NCBI GenBank assembly: GCA_964544955.1 | Contig: CAZJEB010000005.1 | Span: 62,001 to 126,000 of the forward strand | From: JAAZPT01 sp964544955 | Lineage (GTDB): Bacteria; Bacillota; Clostridia; Christensenellales; Aristaeellaceae | Direction of reading: 5' to 3' | Length of the DNA: 64,000 bases | In this document: positions 54,888 through 64,000 of the stretch, piece after piece | Layout of the letters: the number at the start of each line of letters is the position of its first letter | How positions within the stretch are numbered: position 1 is the first letter of the stretch | Made by a program: the position numbers and the translations under genes | Notes under the pieces: generated by a model | Seen by the model: only the letters and a program-made list of their open reading frames with translations | Told to the model about the DNA's origin: nothing | The model's database searches: none

Positions 54888-57800
54888 ATGAGTTTTAAAA
54901 GATTATTATCCATAATTTGTATAGCTTTCGTATTATTTACAAGTATTGCTCCTAGCTATATTATGGAAACCACAGAAAACATTGTTGTAGATGAAATTCA
55001 AGAAAAATCTACAGAGACTTTGGCACCTGTTGAAGAACAAGTAGCAACAGAGGCTCCAGCTACAAATACCCCTGAGCCAACAGCGGCACCTGCCACATCA
55101 ACGCCAGAGCCAACCAAGGTGCCTGAAACATCAACTCCAGAACCCACTGAAGCTCCTGCTACTCCTGTTGTAACAGAGGCTCCAGTTACAAGCAAGCCTG
55201 TAGCTACCGAAGCACTAGTAACTGATTCACCCGTTGATACCGAAACCCCTGTAACAGATGCACCAATTGTTACAGAGGCTCCTGTAACTGATGAACCAGT
55301 AGATACCGAGGCCCCAACAACTATTGCTCCTGTTGAGACTGAAACAGTAACAACAAATACTGTTACACCAGCAAGCTCAACACCAGAGCCAACAAGCACA
55401 GTTAGTGCAACCACGTCAGTTGTGCCCAGCATTGAACCTTCAATTTCACCAGAACCAGTAATTTTTGAGGTGAGTGCTTTAGGTAGCTCAACCGCTACAC
55501 TAGTAAAGTATAATGGTAATGATAAAATTGTTAGTATTCCTACAACAGTAGATGGTTTAAAAATAACTGAAATATCTACAAATGCATTTTTAAATAATTC
55601 AGTAATAGAAAAACTAATTATCCCAGAAGGCGTAAAAAAAATACAAAAGGATGCTATTGTTAACTGTAAACTTCTAAATAACATTGAACTACCAAAATCA
55701 CTTAACTTTATTGATGTTAACGCCTTTAGAAACGTTGAAGATAGAAACCACGGCGACGGAATAAAACCAACATATAAAGTTGATGCAAGAAGCTATGCCT
55801 TTGGTTTTATACTTGAAAATAGATACAAATATTCAACTGTTGAGCCAAAATCAAACTTTGAATATGATATGGCACGAGATGCAAAAGCTAATGTTATAGT
55901 TGGTGATATTGTTAGCCTAACAATACCAGAAAGTAACTATGGCGGCACACCACCTTACCAATATACAACATATATTTACTGTAATAATAGCGTAGTTGAG
56001 CATATTCCATTCACAAGCTCAAGAATTGTTACATATAGGTTTACTTCCCCTGGTGCTTATGAAATAAAATCATGGGTAAGGGATAGTAATCAAGTTGTTG
56101 TTAACTCAATAAACCCTGCTGTGTATACTGTAACTGGTGCCTATACTCATCAATTACAGGTTTATGGTACAGTAAACAAAACACAAGTAACATTAGGCGA
56201 AGAATGCATTTTTTATGCACACCCTAGCGGTGGTGCTGCCCCTTATACATATGCATATTATTTGTTTAAAGATAATGTGAGGATTGCAACAACTGCTTAT
56301 TCAACAGACATTTACTATACTTATAAGCCTACAGCAGCTGGTAATTATCATGTAACAATATTTGCAAAAGATAGTTTGGGTAGAATTGTTACTAGTAACA
56401 CTCCAGTAATTTCTGTACAGCCCTATTCTCCATTAAGCTTAAATGTAAGCGTTAATAAAACAAGTGTTAACCTTGGGGAAAATATTATATTTACAGCTCA
56501 AGCAAAGAATGGAACATCACCTTATATATATGCTTTCTACCTATTTAGAGATAATGCATTAATACATAGAGGCCAATACTCAAATAATAATACATTTACA
56601 TATAAGGCTGATATTGTTGGCACTTATAAAGTGAACGTGTTTGTTAAAGATTCAAAAACTACTATCGCATATAAAACTAGCGTAAATGTTACTGCTGGTG
56701 CACTTCAAAATCTAACAGCATATGGCACAATAAATGGCAACTTAAACCCAGTCACTATAAACATTGGTGAAAGCGTTACTTTTGGAACAGTTGCAAATGG
56801 CGGCGTTAAGCCCTACAGATATGCCTATTATATTTACAAAGATAATTTACCGGTATATAAAGGCACTTACTCAAACATAAACTCCTTCACATATATCCCT
56901 ACAAGCCCTGGAATTTATAAGGCGGGTATTTTTGTTAGGGATGCAAGCGGTAAACAAGTATCCTCATTTACATCAAATGTTACAGTTAGTGGTTCAAGCA
57001 CGGCTCTTTCATTAATTGCTACAGCAACACCGTCTGGGCAATATGTTGGTAACACCATTTCATTTAAAGGCTTAGCTACAGGAGGTAGCATCCCTTACAA
57101 ATATGCTTTTTATGTATATAAAGATGATGTAAGGGTTGCAAACATTGCCTACGGTGCAAACTCAATATATAATTATAGGCCAACAAGCGCTGGAACTTAT
57201 TATGCAACCGTGTTTGTGATGGATGCCACAGGAAAAAGACTTGCAATTGATACAATTAAAACATATATTCAAGTTTCTAATGTAGCTCCTTTGCAAATTA
57301 ATTCCAACTCAAGTAGTTATGCCTTGCATACAAATGAGATATTATTTGTAACTGCAATGGCAAGCGGCGGTGTTTCTCCTTATCAGTTTGCATTTTATGT
57401 AATTAAAGACGGAGTTACCATATACAAAGGTGCTTATGGTAATAACCCATTATTCGAATATACACCTACTGTTGCTGGCACTTATAAAATTACAAGCTTT
57501 GTTAAGGATTCTAGAAATATTAGGGCAGCCAACACTACTAACAATATTGTAGTAAGCACTCCTGCCCCACAACCAATAAACATTTATACAACATTAGATA
57601 AAGTTAATCTTGAATTAGGTAATGAATTATCTAATAAAGTTACAATAAGAGCTTTTGCTTCAAATGGCATTTCGCCTTATACCTATGCTTTTTATGTGGT
57701 TAATGTTAATACCAACACTAATGTTTATAAAGGTACATATACACAAAATTCCTCATTTACTTATACACCAACTGAAGTTGGAACTTATAAGTTTATAGCC

Positions 57801-58856
57801 TTTGTTAAAGACTCTACAGGAACAACGGCATTTGTATCATCAACTAATTTTATTGTTACAGCACCAACGAGAAAAGTAGTACTAAATGCCTCTATAGCCA
57901 ACAATTACCTGAATTTAAATACGATTGTAACTGGTTATGGCTCCAACACACCAACTGGATATTCTTTTTACATTTTAAAAGACGGTATAACAATATTTAG
58001 GGATACAAACTATAACCCAAGTAGCACTTACAGCTATTATTTAGGCACAAGTGGTAACTATAGTGGGCTCGTTTTTGTAAAGTATAACGGAATTACCGAT
58101 ATTGATACAGCTACAAGTAATTCAGTGCCTTTTACCTTTTCCACGCCAAAATACAGGGCTTTATTAATAGGTAATTCTGATTATGCAGGTGATTATTTAG
58201 ATTTACCTGGTTGTGCTCAGGATGTTAGTAAAATGAACTATAGGTTGGCTTCAAAAGCTCCTTATGGTCAAATTCCAATATTTAAACACGAGAACCTATA
58301 TGCACACAACTTAGCACCTGCAATACAAACAGCCTTTAAAGGAGCCGATTCAAATAGTGTTTCAATTTTCTACTATTCTGGGCATGCTACTGATACTGGC
58401 TTTTTAATGGGTACTGATAATCAAACTGTTAGCCCTAGTACATTGGCAAATGCGTTAAAAAATGTACCTGGTAAAGTAATTGTTATATTGGATTGTTGTT
58501 ATAGTGGCTTATACATAAATAGAAGCACTAAAACAAATGAAGATGCTTATAAAAAGTTTAACCAAAGTGTTGTTAGTGCATTTAGAAATGTAGACGTAAT
58601 GTCTAAAGCTGGCGAATTGCTAGATAATAAGTTTCATGTAATTACAAGCTCTAGCAAAGATCAACCTTCTTACGGCATAAGTAGTGGAAGCTACTTTACA
58701 ACAGGCTTGCTAGGCGCAGGTGATTCTAATAACGATGGTTATATATCAATGTATGAAGCATTTGTTTCAGGTAAAAGCTATGGTTACAGTGAAACTAACT
58801 TTCAAGTAGCCCAAGCTTACCCAAGCAATGATCAATTATTTTTGTTTAAAAAGTAA
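54888..58856 (+). CDS. Secreted multidomain protein with C-terminal caspase-like (C14) domain
   Basis: 1322-residue exported protein. Order: signal peptide (about 1-25); Thr/Pro/Ala/Glu-rich stretch (about 40-185); a BspA-type leucine-rich unit (about 195-290, VIEKLIIPEGVKKIQKDAI); eight Ig/PKD-like repeats of about 90 residues (about 325-1085), each with a GGxxPYxYAYYxxKD core and a GTYKxxVFVKD end; and a caspase-like domain (about 1086-1322). The dyad is seen as YYSGHAT (His1166) and LDCCYSG (Cys1204 in the DxC position). No LPxTG motif or membrane anchor at the C-terminus. The start is the ATG after ATGGAGG; a longer in-frame start 15 codons upstream lacks one. Substrate and trigger are unknown. 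Confidence 0.88.
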   Translation: MSFKRLLSIICIAFVLFTSIAPSYIMETTENIVVDEIQEKSTETLAPVEEQVATEAPATNTPEPTAAPATSTPEPTKVPETSTPEPTEAPATPVVTEAPVTSKPVATEALVTDSPVDTETPVTDAPIVTEAPVTDEPVDTEAPTTIAPVETETVTTNTVTPASSTPEPTSTVSATTSVVPSIEPSISPEPVIFEVSALGSSTATLVKYNGNDKIVSIPTTVDGLKITEISTNAFLNNSVIEKLIIPEGVKKIQKDAIVNCKLLNNIELPKSLNFIDVNAFRNVEDRNHGDGIKPTYKVDARSYAFGFILENRYKYSTVEPKSNFEYDMARDAKANVIVGDIVSLTIPESNYGGTPPYQYTTYIYCNNSVVEHIPFTSSRIVTYRFTSPGAYEIKSWVRDSNQVVVNSINPAVYTVTGAYTHQLQVYGTVNKTQVTLGEECIFYAHPSGGAAPYTYAYYLFKDNVRIATTAYSTDIYYTYKPTAAGNYHVTIFAKDSLGRIVTSNTPVISVQPYSPLSLNVSVNKTSVNLGENIIFTAQAKNGTSPYIYAFYLFRDNALIHRGQYSNNNTFTYKADIVGTYKVNVFVKDSKTTIAYKTSVNVTAGALQNLTAYGTINGNLNPVTINIGESVTFGTVANGGVKPYRYAYYIYKDNLPVYKGTYSNINSFTYIPTSPGIYKAGIFVRDASGKQVSSFTSNVTVSGSSTALSLIATATPSGQYVGNTISFKGLATGGSIPYKYAFYVYKDDVRVANIAYGANSIYNYRPTSAGTYYATVFVMDATGKRLAIDTIKTYIQVSNVAPLQINSNSSSYALHTNEILFVTAMASGGVSPYQFAFYVIKDGVTIYKGAYGNNPLFEYTPTVAGTYKITSFVKDSRNIRAANTTNNIVVSTPAPQPINIYTTLDKVNLELGNELSNKVTIRAFASNGISPYTYAFYVVNVNTNTNVYKGTYTQNSSFTYTPTEVGTYKFIAFVKDSTGTTAFVSSTNFIVTAPTRKVVLNASIANNYLNLNTIVTGYGSNTPTGYSFYILKDGITIFRDTNYNPSSTYSYYLGTSGNYSGLVFVKYNGITDIDTATSNSVPFTFSTPKYRALLIGNSDYAGDYLDLPGCAQDVSKMNYRLASKAPYGQIPIFKHENLYAHNLAPAIQTAFKGADSNSVSIFYYSGHATDTGFLMGTDNQTVSPSTLANALKNVPGKVIVILDCCYSGLYINRSTKTNEDAYKKFNQSVVSAFRNVDVMSKAGELLDNKFHVITSSSKDQPSYGISSGSYFTTGLLGAGDSNNDGYISMYEAFVSGKSYGYSETNFQVAQAYPSNDQLFLFKK

Positions 58857-58860
58857 CATT

Positions 58861-58892
58861 AAAGCCAATAGTTTAAACTATTGGCTTTTTTT
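58861..58892 (+). terminator. Terminator of the caspase-like protein gene
   Basis: Hairpin AAAGCCAATAGTTT/AAACTATTGGCTTT followed by a T run. Confidence 0.88.
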
Positions 58893-58981
58893 ATTGCAAA
58901 AATGATAATTAAGATATAATATAGGATATATACCATAAAAAATCAAACAGTAAACGATAGTTTATTTATATAGGAGGTATT

Positions 58982-60034
58982 ATGGCAGCAATCACATTTA
59001 AATGTACATCTTGTGGCGCATTTATAAATTTTAACCCAGATGATCAAAACTTTGAATGCCCATATTGTGGAAAAGACTATACAGAAGAAGAAATTATTGC
59101 GAAAACGGATGATATAGATAACTCAAGTAATGCACATCAAGATGAGCATATTAATACCAATGATAATACAGAAAAGCTTTATAACTGTAAAAACTGTGGT
59201 GCGCAAATTGTTGCCGAAGAAACCACTGCAGCAACAAATTGTTACTATTGCCATAGCCCGATAGTATTGGTAGATAAGCTTTCAAAAGAGTATAGGCCTG
59301 ATAGACTTATACCCTTTAAGTTTAATAAAGATGCCGCTCTTAAAAAATTTCATGAATATATTAGTAAAAAGAAATATGTACCAAAAGAGTTTTTTTCAAA
59401 AAGCCAATTGGAAAAAATTGCTGGAGTTTACTATCCCTATTGGGATGCGGATTATCAATGTGATGCAACATTTGAAGGCGAAGGCGTAACCGTTAGTACA
59501 TCAGTTATGGGTGACTACACCATTACAAAAACCAGGTATTACAGGGTTATAAGGCGAGGTTTGATAAAATTTAACAATATTATGCGTAACGCATTATCTA
59601 AAAACCAAAGGCTTTTAGCTGATGGTATTCACCCTTTTGAGTTTAGTGCTGAAAAGGATTATTCTAGTGCTTATCTATCTGGTTTTATGGCTGAAAAGCG
59701 TGATGTTGACAAAGAAGATATTCAAGCTAATGTAGAAAACGAAATTGAAAGTTATTTACAGCCTATACTTACAAGAGGGTCAGCTTACACAAGGCTAACT
59801 GGAAATATTGATATGGATGTTGTAGATAAAAAGTATAATTATTTAATGTTACCTACTTGGGTTTTAACATATAAAGGTACTGATAATGTACAATACTTTT
59901 TTTCAATGAACGGTCAAACAGGCAAGGTTTGTGGTAAGCTACCAGTTGATAAAGGCAAATTAATTTTGCATGGCCTAATTGCCGCATTAGGGGTTGCTGG
60001 ATTATTGCTATTAGGAGGTTACTTCTTATGGTAA
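58982..60034 (+). CDS. TFIIB-type zinc ribbon membrane protein
   Basis: 350-residue protein. Two zinc ribbons: CTSCGAFINFNPDDQNFECPYC (start of protein, ends at about residue 32) and CKNCGAQIVAEE...CYYCHS (about 70-95). A middle domain shared by this family follows (PDRLIPFKFNKDAALKKF, YYPYWDADYQCDA). One C-terminal membrane segment (about 325-348). Overlaps the TPM gene by 7 nt. Such proteins accompany TPM-domain proteins in Firmicutes; the biochemical role is unknown. Upstream a weak promoter (TTGCAA, 15 nt, TATAAT) lies at about 58896-58922. Confidence 0.82.
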   Translation: MAAITFKCTSCGAFINFNPDDQNFECPYCGKDYTEEEIIAKTDDIDNSSNAHQDEHINTNDNTEKLYNCKNCGAQIVAEETTAATNCYYCHSPIVLVDKLSKEYRPDRLIPFKFNKDAALKKFHEYISKKKYVPKEFFSKSQLEKIAGVYYPYWDADYQCDATFEGEGVTVSTSVMGDYTITKTRYYRVIRRGLIKFNNIMRNALSKNQRLLADGIHPFEFSAEKDYSSAYLSGFMAEKRDVDKEDIQANVENEIESYLQPILTRGSAYTRLTGNIDMDVVDKKYNYLMLPTWVLTYKGTDNVQYFFSMNGQTGKVCGKLPVDKGKLILHGLIAALGVAGLLLLGGYFLW

Positions 60035-60876
60035 AAAGAATTATTAAGCTTGTTATTTGTTCTTTATTGATAATGATAGTTTTTAGCCAATTTGCTTTAG
60101 CTGTTGACTATAGTAAATACATTATTGATGATGCAAGAGTGCTTGATAACGCGAGCAAAGAAGCACTAGAAAAACGCATTAAAGAATTTCATGACAATCA
60201 CAATATAGCTGTAGTATTTGCTACAAGCAATGTTGTGCCATACGGAAAAACTGTTAGCTTCACCGATAATATATACGAAAAAGGTGGTTATGGTTTTGAT
60301 GGCGCAAAATCTGGCATTGCCTACCTTATAGATTTCAACAACAGAAAAATTCACATATCCACAGCTGGCCGAATGATTGGCATATTGAACGATTCTAGAA
60401 TTGATCAACTATTATATGCTGGCGATTCGTACTTAAGCAATAAGCAATATGGCAAAACAATGCTAAGTATGTTGGATATGTTAGATGGTTTTATAAAAAT
60501 GGGCCTTGTAGAAGGTGGCTACATATACGATGAACAAACTGGCGAAATAATTGGTGGCCCACACAAGGTGCTTGAAAGCCACGAAATATTAATAGCATTA
60601 GGTGCTGCTGCTTTAGTTTTTATTATAATAATGTTATCAGTTAATAAAAATTACAACTTAAAATACAACACATATAATTATAATTTAGAAAACAATGTTT
60701 CTGTTAACTTAATAGATACACAAGATATATTTTTACGTGAAGATGTTGTAAGAAGAAGGCGCCCCAAAAACCCATCTAGTGGTGGCGGTGGCGGAAGCAG
60801 ATCGAGTGGCTCTGGTTCAAGGTCACACACATCTAGCGGAGGCATGCGTTTTGGTGGGGGTAGCAGAAATTTTTAG
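60028..60876 (+). CDS. TPM domain-containing exported protein
   Basis: 282-residue protein with signal peptide (about 1-25, SLLIMIVFSQFALA), a TPM domain (about 28-160; YIIDDARVLDNASKEALE at its start) facing outward, one membrane segment (about 185-203) and a Gly/Ser/Arg-rich C-terminal tail (SGGGGGSRSSGSGSRS). TPM proteins in other bacteria are linked to photosystem repair or acid phosphatase activity; in Firmicutes the role is open. Coupled with the zinc-ribbon gene. Confidence 0.88.
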   Translation: MVKRIIKLVICSLLIMIVFSQFALAVDYSKYIIDDARVLDNASKEALEKRIKEFHDNHNIAVVFATSNVVPYGKTVSFTDNIYEKGGYGFDGAKSGIAYLIDFNNRKIHISTAGRMIGILNDSRIDQLLYAGDSYLSNKQYGKTMLSMLDMLDGFIKMGLVEGGYIYDEQTGEIIGGPHKVLESHEILIALGAAALVFIIIMLSVNKNYNLKYNTYNYNLENNVSVNLIDTQDIFLREDVVRRRRPKNPSSGGGGGSRSSGSGSRSHTSSGGMRFGGGSRNF

Positions 60877-60896
60877 TTCCTATCAAGGAGGTATAA

Positions 60897-61949
60897 GTGG
60901 TAAATTCTAATTTTATAAAACAATTTAATGAAATTGCAAGTAGATTATCCTCAAGGTTGTTTTTATATACTAATAGCGGTAAATGCATTTTCCCTGAAGG
61001 CGACATTGATTTAAGCATACCAATAAAAAATTTAAGCAATGTTGATGTAAAAGTTTTTGGAAAACAAGCATATCTAATTACAAATACTAAACAAAAGTAT
61101 ATAATATCAGTTGAGCAAAAGGAAAACAGCAAGGATATACTTATGCTTGCAGATAGTTTGCTTAGCATTTCTGAAGATAAACTTAAAAAAATTAGTAGCA
61201 AAAAAGATGCCTATCAACATATAATATCATCAAGCGATTTAACCGCTAATGGCATATTAGAAATTGCCAATGAATTTTCACTACCCAAGGATAAACCTTA
61301 CTGTGTTTTTTACATAAACTTTAAAAATCCAAACGCAAGGCCAAGTTCTATTTTAAAAGAACTATACCCCTCAAAAACTCATGATGTATATTTTTCGCTA
61401 AATAACAATAGCATAATTGTAATACATTATACTGAGGATTATGGTATAAGCGATTTAATAGACTTTGTAAATGCCTTTGCTGAAACTTTACAGGTAGAAT
61501 CTGGCGAACAATTTACAATAGGCGTTAGCGAAATTAAGCAAAATATACTTGAAATAAAAACTGCTTTTTTAGAAGCAAAAAAATCCATAAGTATTGGTGA
61601 AAGATTATCAGAATCCGATACAATATACATGTATAATAATTTAATACTTGAACGAATTGCTTTAGAGTTAGCACCAAACATTAGAAGAAATTATTTTTTA
61701 AAGCTTTTTAACAAAGAAAACGAAAAACTTTTAAACGAAGAAATGCTTGGAACAATTAATGTTTTTTTAAGCAAGGATTTAAACCTTTCTGATGCATCAA
61801 GGCATTTATATATTCACAGAAACACATTGGTTTACCGTTTAGATAAAATTCAAAAAACTATTGGCCTTGATTTACGGAAGTTTAACGATGCTACAGTTTT
61901 TAAATTTTTATCAACATTAAAAAAATTAACAAAGCTAGATAAGGAGTAA
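60897..61949 (+). CDS. PucR/CdaR-type helix-turn-helix regulator
   Basis: 350-residue protein whose last 60 residues are the PucR C-terminal HTH (LSDASRHLYIHRNTLVYRLDKIQKTIGLDLR). The middle part resembles the GGDEF-like domain of CdaR proteins (about 150-260; GEQFTIGVSEIKQNILEIKTAFLEAKKSI). The N-terminus is of unknown type and may sense a ligand. The start is GTG with AAGGAGG 7 nt upstream. Two nucleotides separate it from ctpA, and 20 nt from the TPM gene, so it may control this envelope cluster. Confidence 0.85.
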   Translation: MVNSNFIKQFNEIASRLSSRLFLYTNSGKCIFPEGDIDLSIPIKNLSNVDVKVFGKQAYLITNTKQKYIISVEQKENSKDILMLADSLLSISEDKLKKISSKKDAYQHIISSSDLTANGILEIANEFSLPKDKPYCVFYINFKNPNARPSSILKELYPSKTHDVYFSLNNNSIIVIHYTEDYGISDLIDFVNAFAETLQVESGEQFTIGVSEIKQNILEIKTAFLEAKKSISIGERLSESDTIYMYNNLILERIALELAPNIRRNYFLKLFNKENEKLLNEEMLGTINVFLSKDLNLSDASRHLYIHRNTLVYRLDKIQKTIGLDLRKFNDATVFKFLSTLKKLTKLDKE

Positions 61950-61951
61950 AG

Positions 61952-63160
61952 ATGTTAAACAATAAAAATAAAAAGTTGGTTACTTTAATTTCATTAGTTG
62001 CTATGGTGCTTGTTTTTTCAAGTGGCTTTTTCTCATCTTTTTTTAAGGATCAAGAGCAAATAACTATACCAAAAAAACAATATGAAGAATTAATTAAATT
62101 TGAAGAATTAAATGAGATATACAATATAATTAAAAACAATTATTATATAGAGCCAGACTATGAAAAAATGATGCATCAAGCAGCAAAAGGCATGTTATCT
62201 GGCTTAGATGACCCCTACTCTTACTATTACACCCCTGATGAGTTTAAAAAGTATTGGGAAGAAGATAGTGGTGAATATGCTGGTATCGGCATACAAATAC
62301 TAGGCAACCCTGACGACTTAACATGTAGAATTACAAGGGTGTTCAAAGGCTCTCCTTCAGAAAAAGCTGGAATTAAAAAGGGCGACTTGCTTTGGAAAGC
62401 TGGAGATATTGAAGTTAATATGAATACTTTGAATGATGCTGTTGACTTTATAAGGGGCGAAGCTGGAACTTATGTTGATATTACAATAAAACGCGATAAA
62501 GAGCTTATAGATTTAAAGGTTATGCGTGATAACATTCATATTAACTGGATAGAAAATATGATGTTAGACGATAAAATAGGCTTGATTCAACTTTTTGAGT
62601 TCTCCGGAGAAAGCGGTAAAGAGTTCAAAGAAGACTTTGATGCCTTAAAAGCAAAAGGCATGGAAGGTTTAATAATTGATTTAAGGGATAACCCTGGTGG
62701 ATGGGTAAATAATGCATTGGGAATTGCGGATTTATTTATAGACAATGATGTTTTATGTTATTTTGAATTTATGGATGGTTCTAGACAGTATATTAGAACA
62801 AAACCTGGTAAAATAGACTTTCCTATTGTTGTGTTAATAAATGAAAATAGCGCTTCAGCATCAGAACTACTATCCGGCGCTTTTCAAGATTATGAAATTG
62901 CAAAAGTAGTTGGAACGGTATCATATGGTAAAGGTATTGCACAAGACGTTATTGAAGTTGGCAAAGAAAAAGCTGGTATACAATATACCTCAGCCCAATA
63001 TTTTACACCTAAGGGAAGGCAAGTACATAAACTTGGTATAACGCCAGATATTGTTGTTGAAATACCAGAGGGCGCTGAAATTGATTATAATTTAGGTGAT
63101 TTAAACGATCCCCAACTGTGCGAAGCATATAAAACTATTAAAGATATGATTAAAAAATAA
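61952..63160 (+). CDS. ctpA: C-terminal processing peptidase (S41, CtpA-like)
   Basis: 402-residue membrane-anchored protease. Signal anchor (about 10-30), PDZ domain (about 95-180; GSPSEKAGIKKGDLLWKAG) and the S41 catalytic domain with the Ser in NENSASASELLSGAF and the Lys in VSYGKGIAQ. The family motif LIIDLRDNPGGWVNNAL precedes the catalytic Ser. It starts 2 nt after the PucR-type gene. Acts on envelope proteins, substrate unknown. Confidence 0.95.
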   Translation: MLNNKNKKLVTLISLVAMVLVFSSGFFSSFFKDQEQITIPKKQYEELIKFEELNEIYNIIKNNYYIEPDYEKMMHQAAKGMLSGLDDPYSYYYTPDEFKKYWEEDSGEYAGIGIQILGNPDDLTCRITRVFKGSPSEKAGIKKGDLLWKAGDIEVNMNTLNDAVDFIRGEAGTYVDITIKRDKELIDLKVMRDNIHINWIENMMLDDKIGLIQLFEFSGESGKEFKEDFDALKAKGMEGLIIDLRDNPGGWVNNALGIADLFIDNDVLCYFEFMDGSRQYIRTKPGKIDFPIVVLINENSASASELLSGAFQDYEIAKVVGTVSYGKGIAQDVIEVGKEKAGIQYTSAQYFTPKGRQVHKLGITPDIVVEIPEGAEIDYNLGDLNDPQLCEAYKTIKDMIKK

Positions 63161-63164
63161 ATAC

Positions 63165-63194
63165 AAAAGGAGTTCTGTTTATAGAACTCCTTTT
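63165..63194. terminator. Bidirectional terminator
   Basis: Hairpin AAAAGGAGTTCT/AGAACTCCTTTT between ctpA and the convergent tRNA-Val. Confidence 0.88.
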
Positions 63195-63218
63195 ATATTT
63201 CAATTTAAATAATTATAA

Positions 63219-63295
63219 TGGTGGGATTAGGAGGGTTCGAACCTCTGACCTCCACGATGTCAACGTGGCACTCTAACCAACTGAGCTATAATCCC
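63219..63295 (-). tRNA. tRNA-Val (anticodon GAC)
   Basis: 77 nt with encoded CCA (63219-63221). Acceptor GGGATTA pairs with TAATCCC; D arm GCTCAGTTGGTTAGAGTGC; anticodon loop TTGACAT gives GAC; T arm GAGGGTTCGAACCCTC-like with the standard TTCGA. Stands alone. Confidence 0.96.
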
Positions 63296-63379
63296 TAGGA
63301 AAACAATTATAACATTCTGCCCTATTGTTAACAAGTTTTTTATATTGTATTCTTCACACTCAATACACTTAAATACCTT

Positions 63380-63407
63380 TTGACAAGATATGCTGTTATG
63401 TTATAAT
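63380..63407 (+). promoter_or_regulatory. Promoter of the XpaC-like gene
   Basis: -35 TTGACA (63380-63385), 16-nt spacer, -10 TATAAT (63402-63407), 33 nt before the start codon. Confidence 0.9.
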
Positions 63408-63440
63408 TATAAATAACATAAGTGAAAGAGGATAATATAT

Positions 63441-64000
63441 ATGAGCAAACAGCTAAGCGAAAAAGAACGTAAAAGGCGTGGCAATATTGTTGGCATAATA
63501 TCTGCCGGTGTTTTTTTTGCCATATATTCAATAATATTTCACCCAAGTAACATACCATCATTACTATTAGCAGGCGGTTTATCAGTAGCTTTTGGCGCTG
63601 TTACAAGGATAATGGGTCAAGGCCTTGATACTAGTAAAAATCAAAAAAATACTACTGCCTCCCCTATAGTTGAAGAAATTTCTGCGAATACTGGTAACCC
63701 TCAACTTGATGAGTTGCTTGAAAAGGGCAGAACTATGATTGCGGATATACACACTGAAAACAATAAAATAAGCGATATTGAGTTTTCTTCAACTATAAGT
63801 AATTTAGAAGGCAAATTGGGGCAAATATTTAAAGTTATATATGAACAGCCTGAAAAGGCACCAAAAATTAGGAAATTTATGAATTATTATTTACCAACAA
63901 CGCTTAAAATGCTTCAAAGATATAACGAGATTTCAAAATTTGGTTTAAAGGGAGATAATGTTGAGCGAGCAAAGGGGAGGATTGTTGAAGCTGTTGGCAT
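63441..64000 (+). CDS. XpaC-like (5-bromo-4-chloroindolyl phosphate hydrolysis) family protein, 3' end outside window
   Basis: At least 186 codons are visible, open to the window edge. A basic start (MSKQLSEKERKRRGNIVG) is followed by two hydrophobic segments (about 18-32 and 37-55), then a helical region with QLDELLEKGRTMIADIH and RKFMNYYLPTTLKMLQRY, which is the conserved XpaC stretch. In other Firmicutes it is next to a TelA-family tellurite resistance gene. Function unknown in spite of the family name. The ribosome site is AGAGGA. Confidence 0.82.
   Translation, partial: MSKQLSEKERKRRGNIVGIISAGVFFAIYSIIFHPSNIPSLLLAGGLSVAFGAVTRIMGQGLDTSKNQKNTTASPIVEEISANTGNPQLDELLEKGRTMIADIHTENNKISDIEFSSTISNLEGKLGQIFKVIYEQPEKAPKIRKFMNYYLPTTLKMLQRYNEISKFGLKGDNVERAKGRIVEAVG

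Noticed and set aside
54998..55684. 228-codon minus-strand open frame opposite the Thr/Pro-rich part of the caspase-like protein
   Set aside because: It mirrors low-complexity coding sequence on the other strand, has no ribosome site and resembles no protein family.
1..64000. Mobile elements, prophage or CRISPR arrays
   Set aside because: No transposase, integrase, phage gene or regularly spaced short repeat was found; the only long repeats are within coding modules.

Overview
The window reads as chromosomal DNA of an anaerobic, low-G+C Firmicute, most likely class Clostridia. The signs are strong AGGAGG-type ribosome binding sites, T-box and glycine riboswitch leaders, a complete selenocysteine system with Stickland glycine reductase, the SCIFF peptide/maturase pair, HPr kinase, and the ylxM-ffh-rpsP-khpA-rimM-trmD cluster. 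I see no insertion sequence, phage or CRISPR array.

Region by region. 1-1112 (minus): start of a cysteine desulfurase gene behind an IscR-type regulator with a palindrome over its promoter. 1157-2185: selD, itself a selenoprotein gene with in-frame UGA. 2265-13526 (minus): one long apparent operon. It has a strong promoter, a tandem glycine riboswitch with terminator, then grdX-grdE-grdB-trxB-trxA-grdA-grdC-grdD-selA-selB-tRNA-Sec and a terminator. grdA and grdB also carry in-frame UGA. Together these encode reduction of glycine to acetyl phosphate, the thioredoxin pair that feeds it electrons, and the machinery that inserts its selenocysteines. 13575-15884: a MATE exporter and a frameshifted PocR/AraC regulator.

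16019-22763 is a host-glycan style sugar locus: binding protein, two permeases (no ATPase), nucleotidyltransferase, NahK-like N-acetylhexosamine kinase and a convergent GH110-like alpha-galactosidase. 22828-24510 is the SCIFF ranthipeptide and its radical SAM enzyme. 24598-42284 is mostly housekeeping: HtrA protease, SCP2-like protein, asnS, ROK kinase, hprK, tadA, thrS (T-box), yraN, glyA, SRP RNA, a secreted transglutaminase-like protein, serS (T-box), a DUF188 protein, a flippase-like membrane protein, rmuC, recR, ybaB and a DUF4097 protein. 42366-46008 is the SRP/ribosome maturation operon. It ends in an unusual overlapping Wzz-like gene instead of rplS.

47238-58856 is the surface-exposed part: a sortase-anchored beta-helix protein interrupted by an in-frame amber codon, a kinase and glycosyltransferase pair, a Gx-family membrane protein with a six-module FMN-binding protein (probable extracytosolic flavin electron carrier, with a 909-bp internal duplication), and a 1322-residue secreted protein ending in a caspase-like domain. 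58982-63160 holds a zinc-ribbon membrane protein, a TPM-domain protein, a PucR-type regulator and a CtpA protease. The window ends with tRNA-Val and the start of an XpaC-like gene.

All identifications come from reading the sequence and from knowledge of the families; no database search was run. The most unusual items are the glycine-switched operon that includes tRNA-Sec, the FMN-module expansion with altered attachment motifs, and the secreted caspase-like protein.
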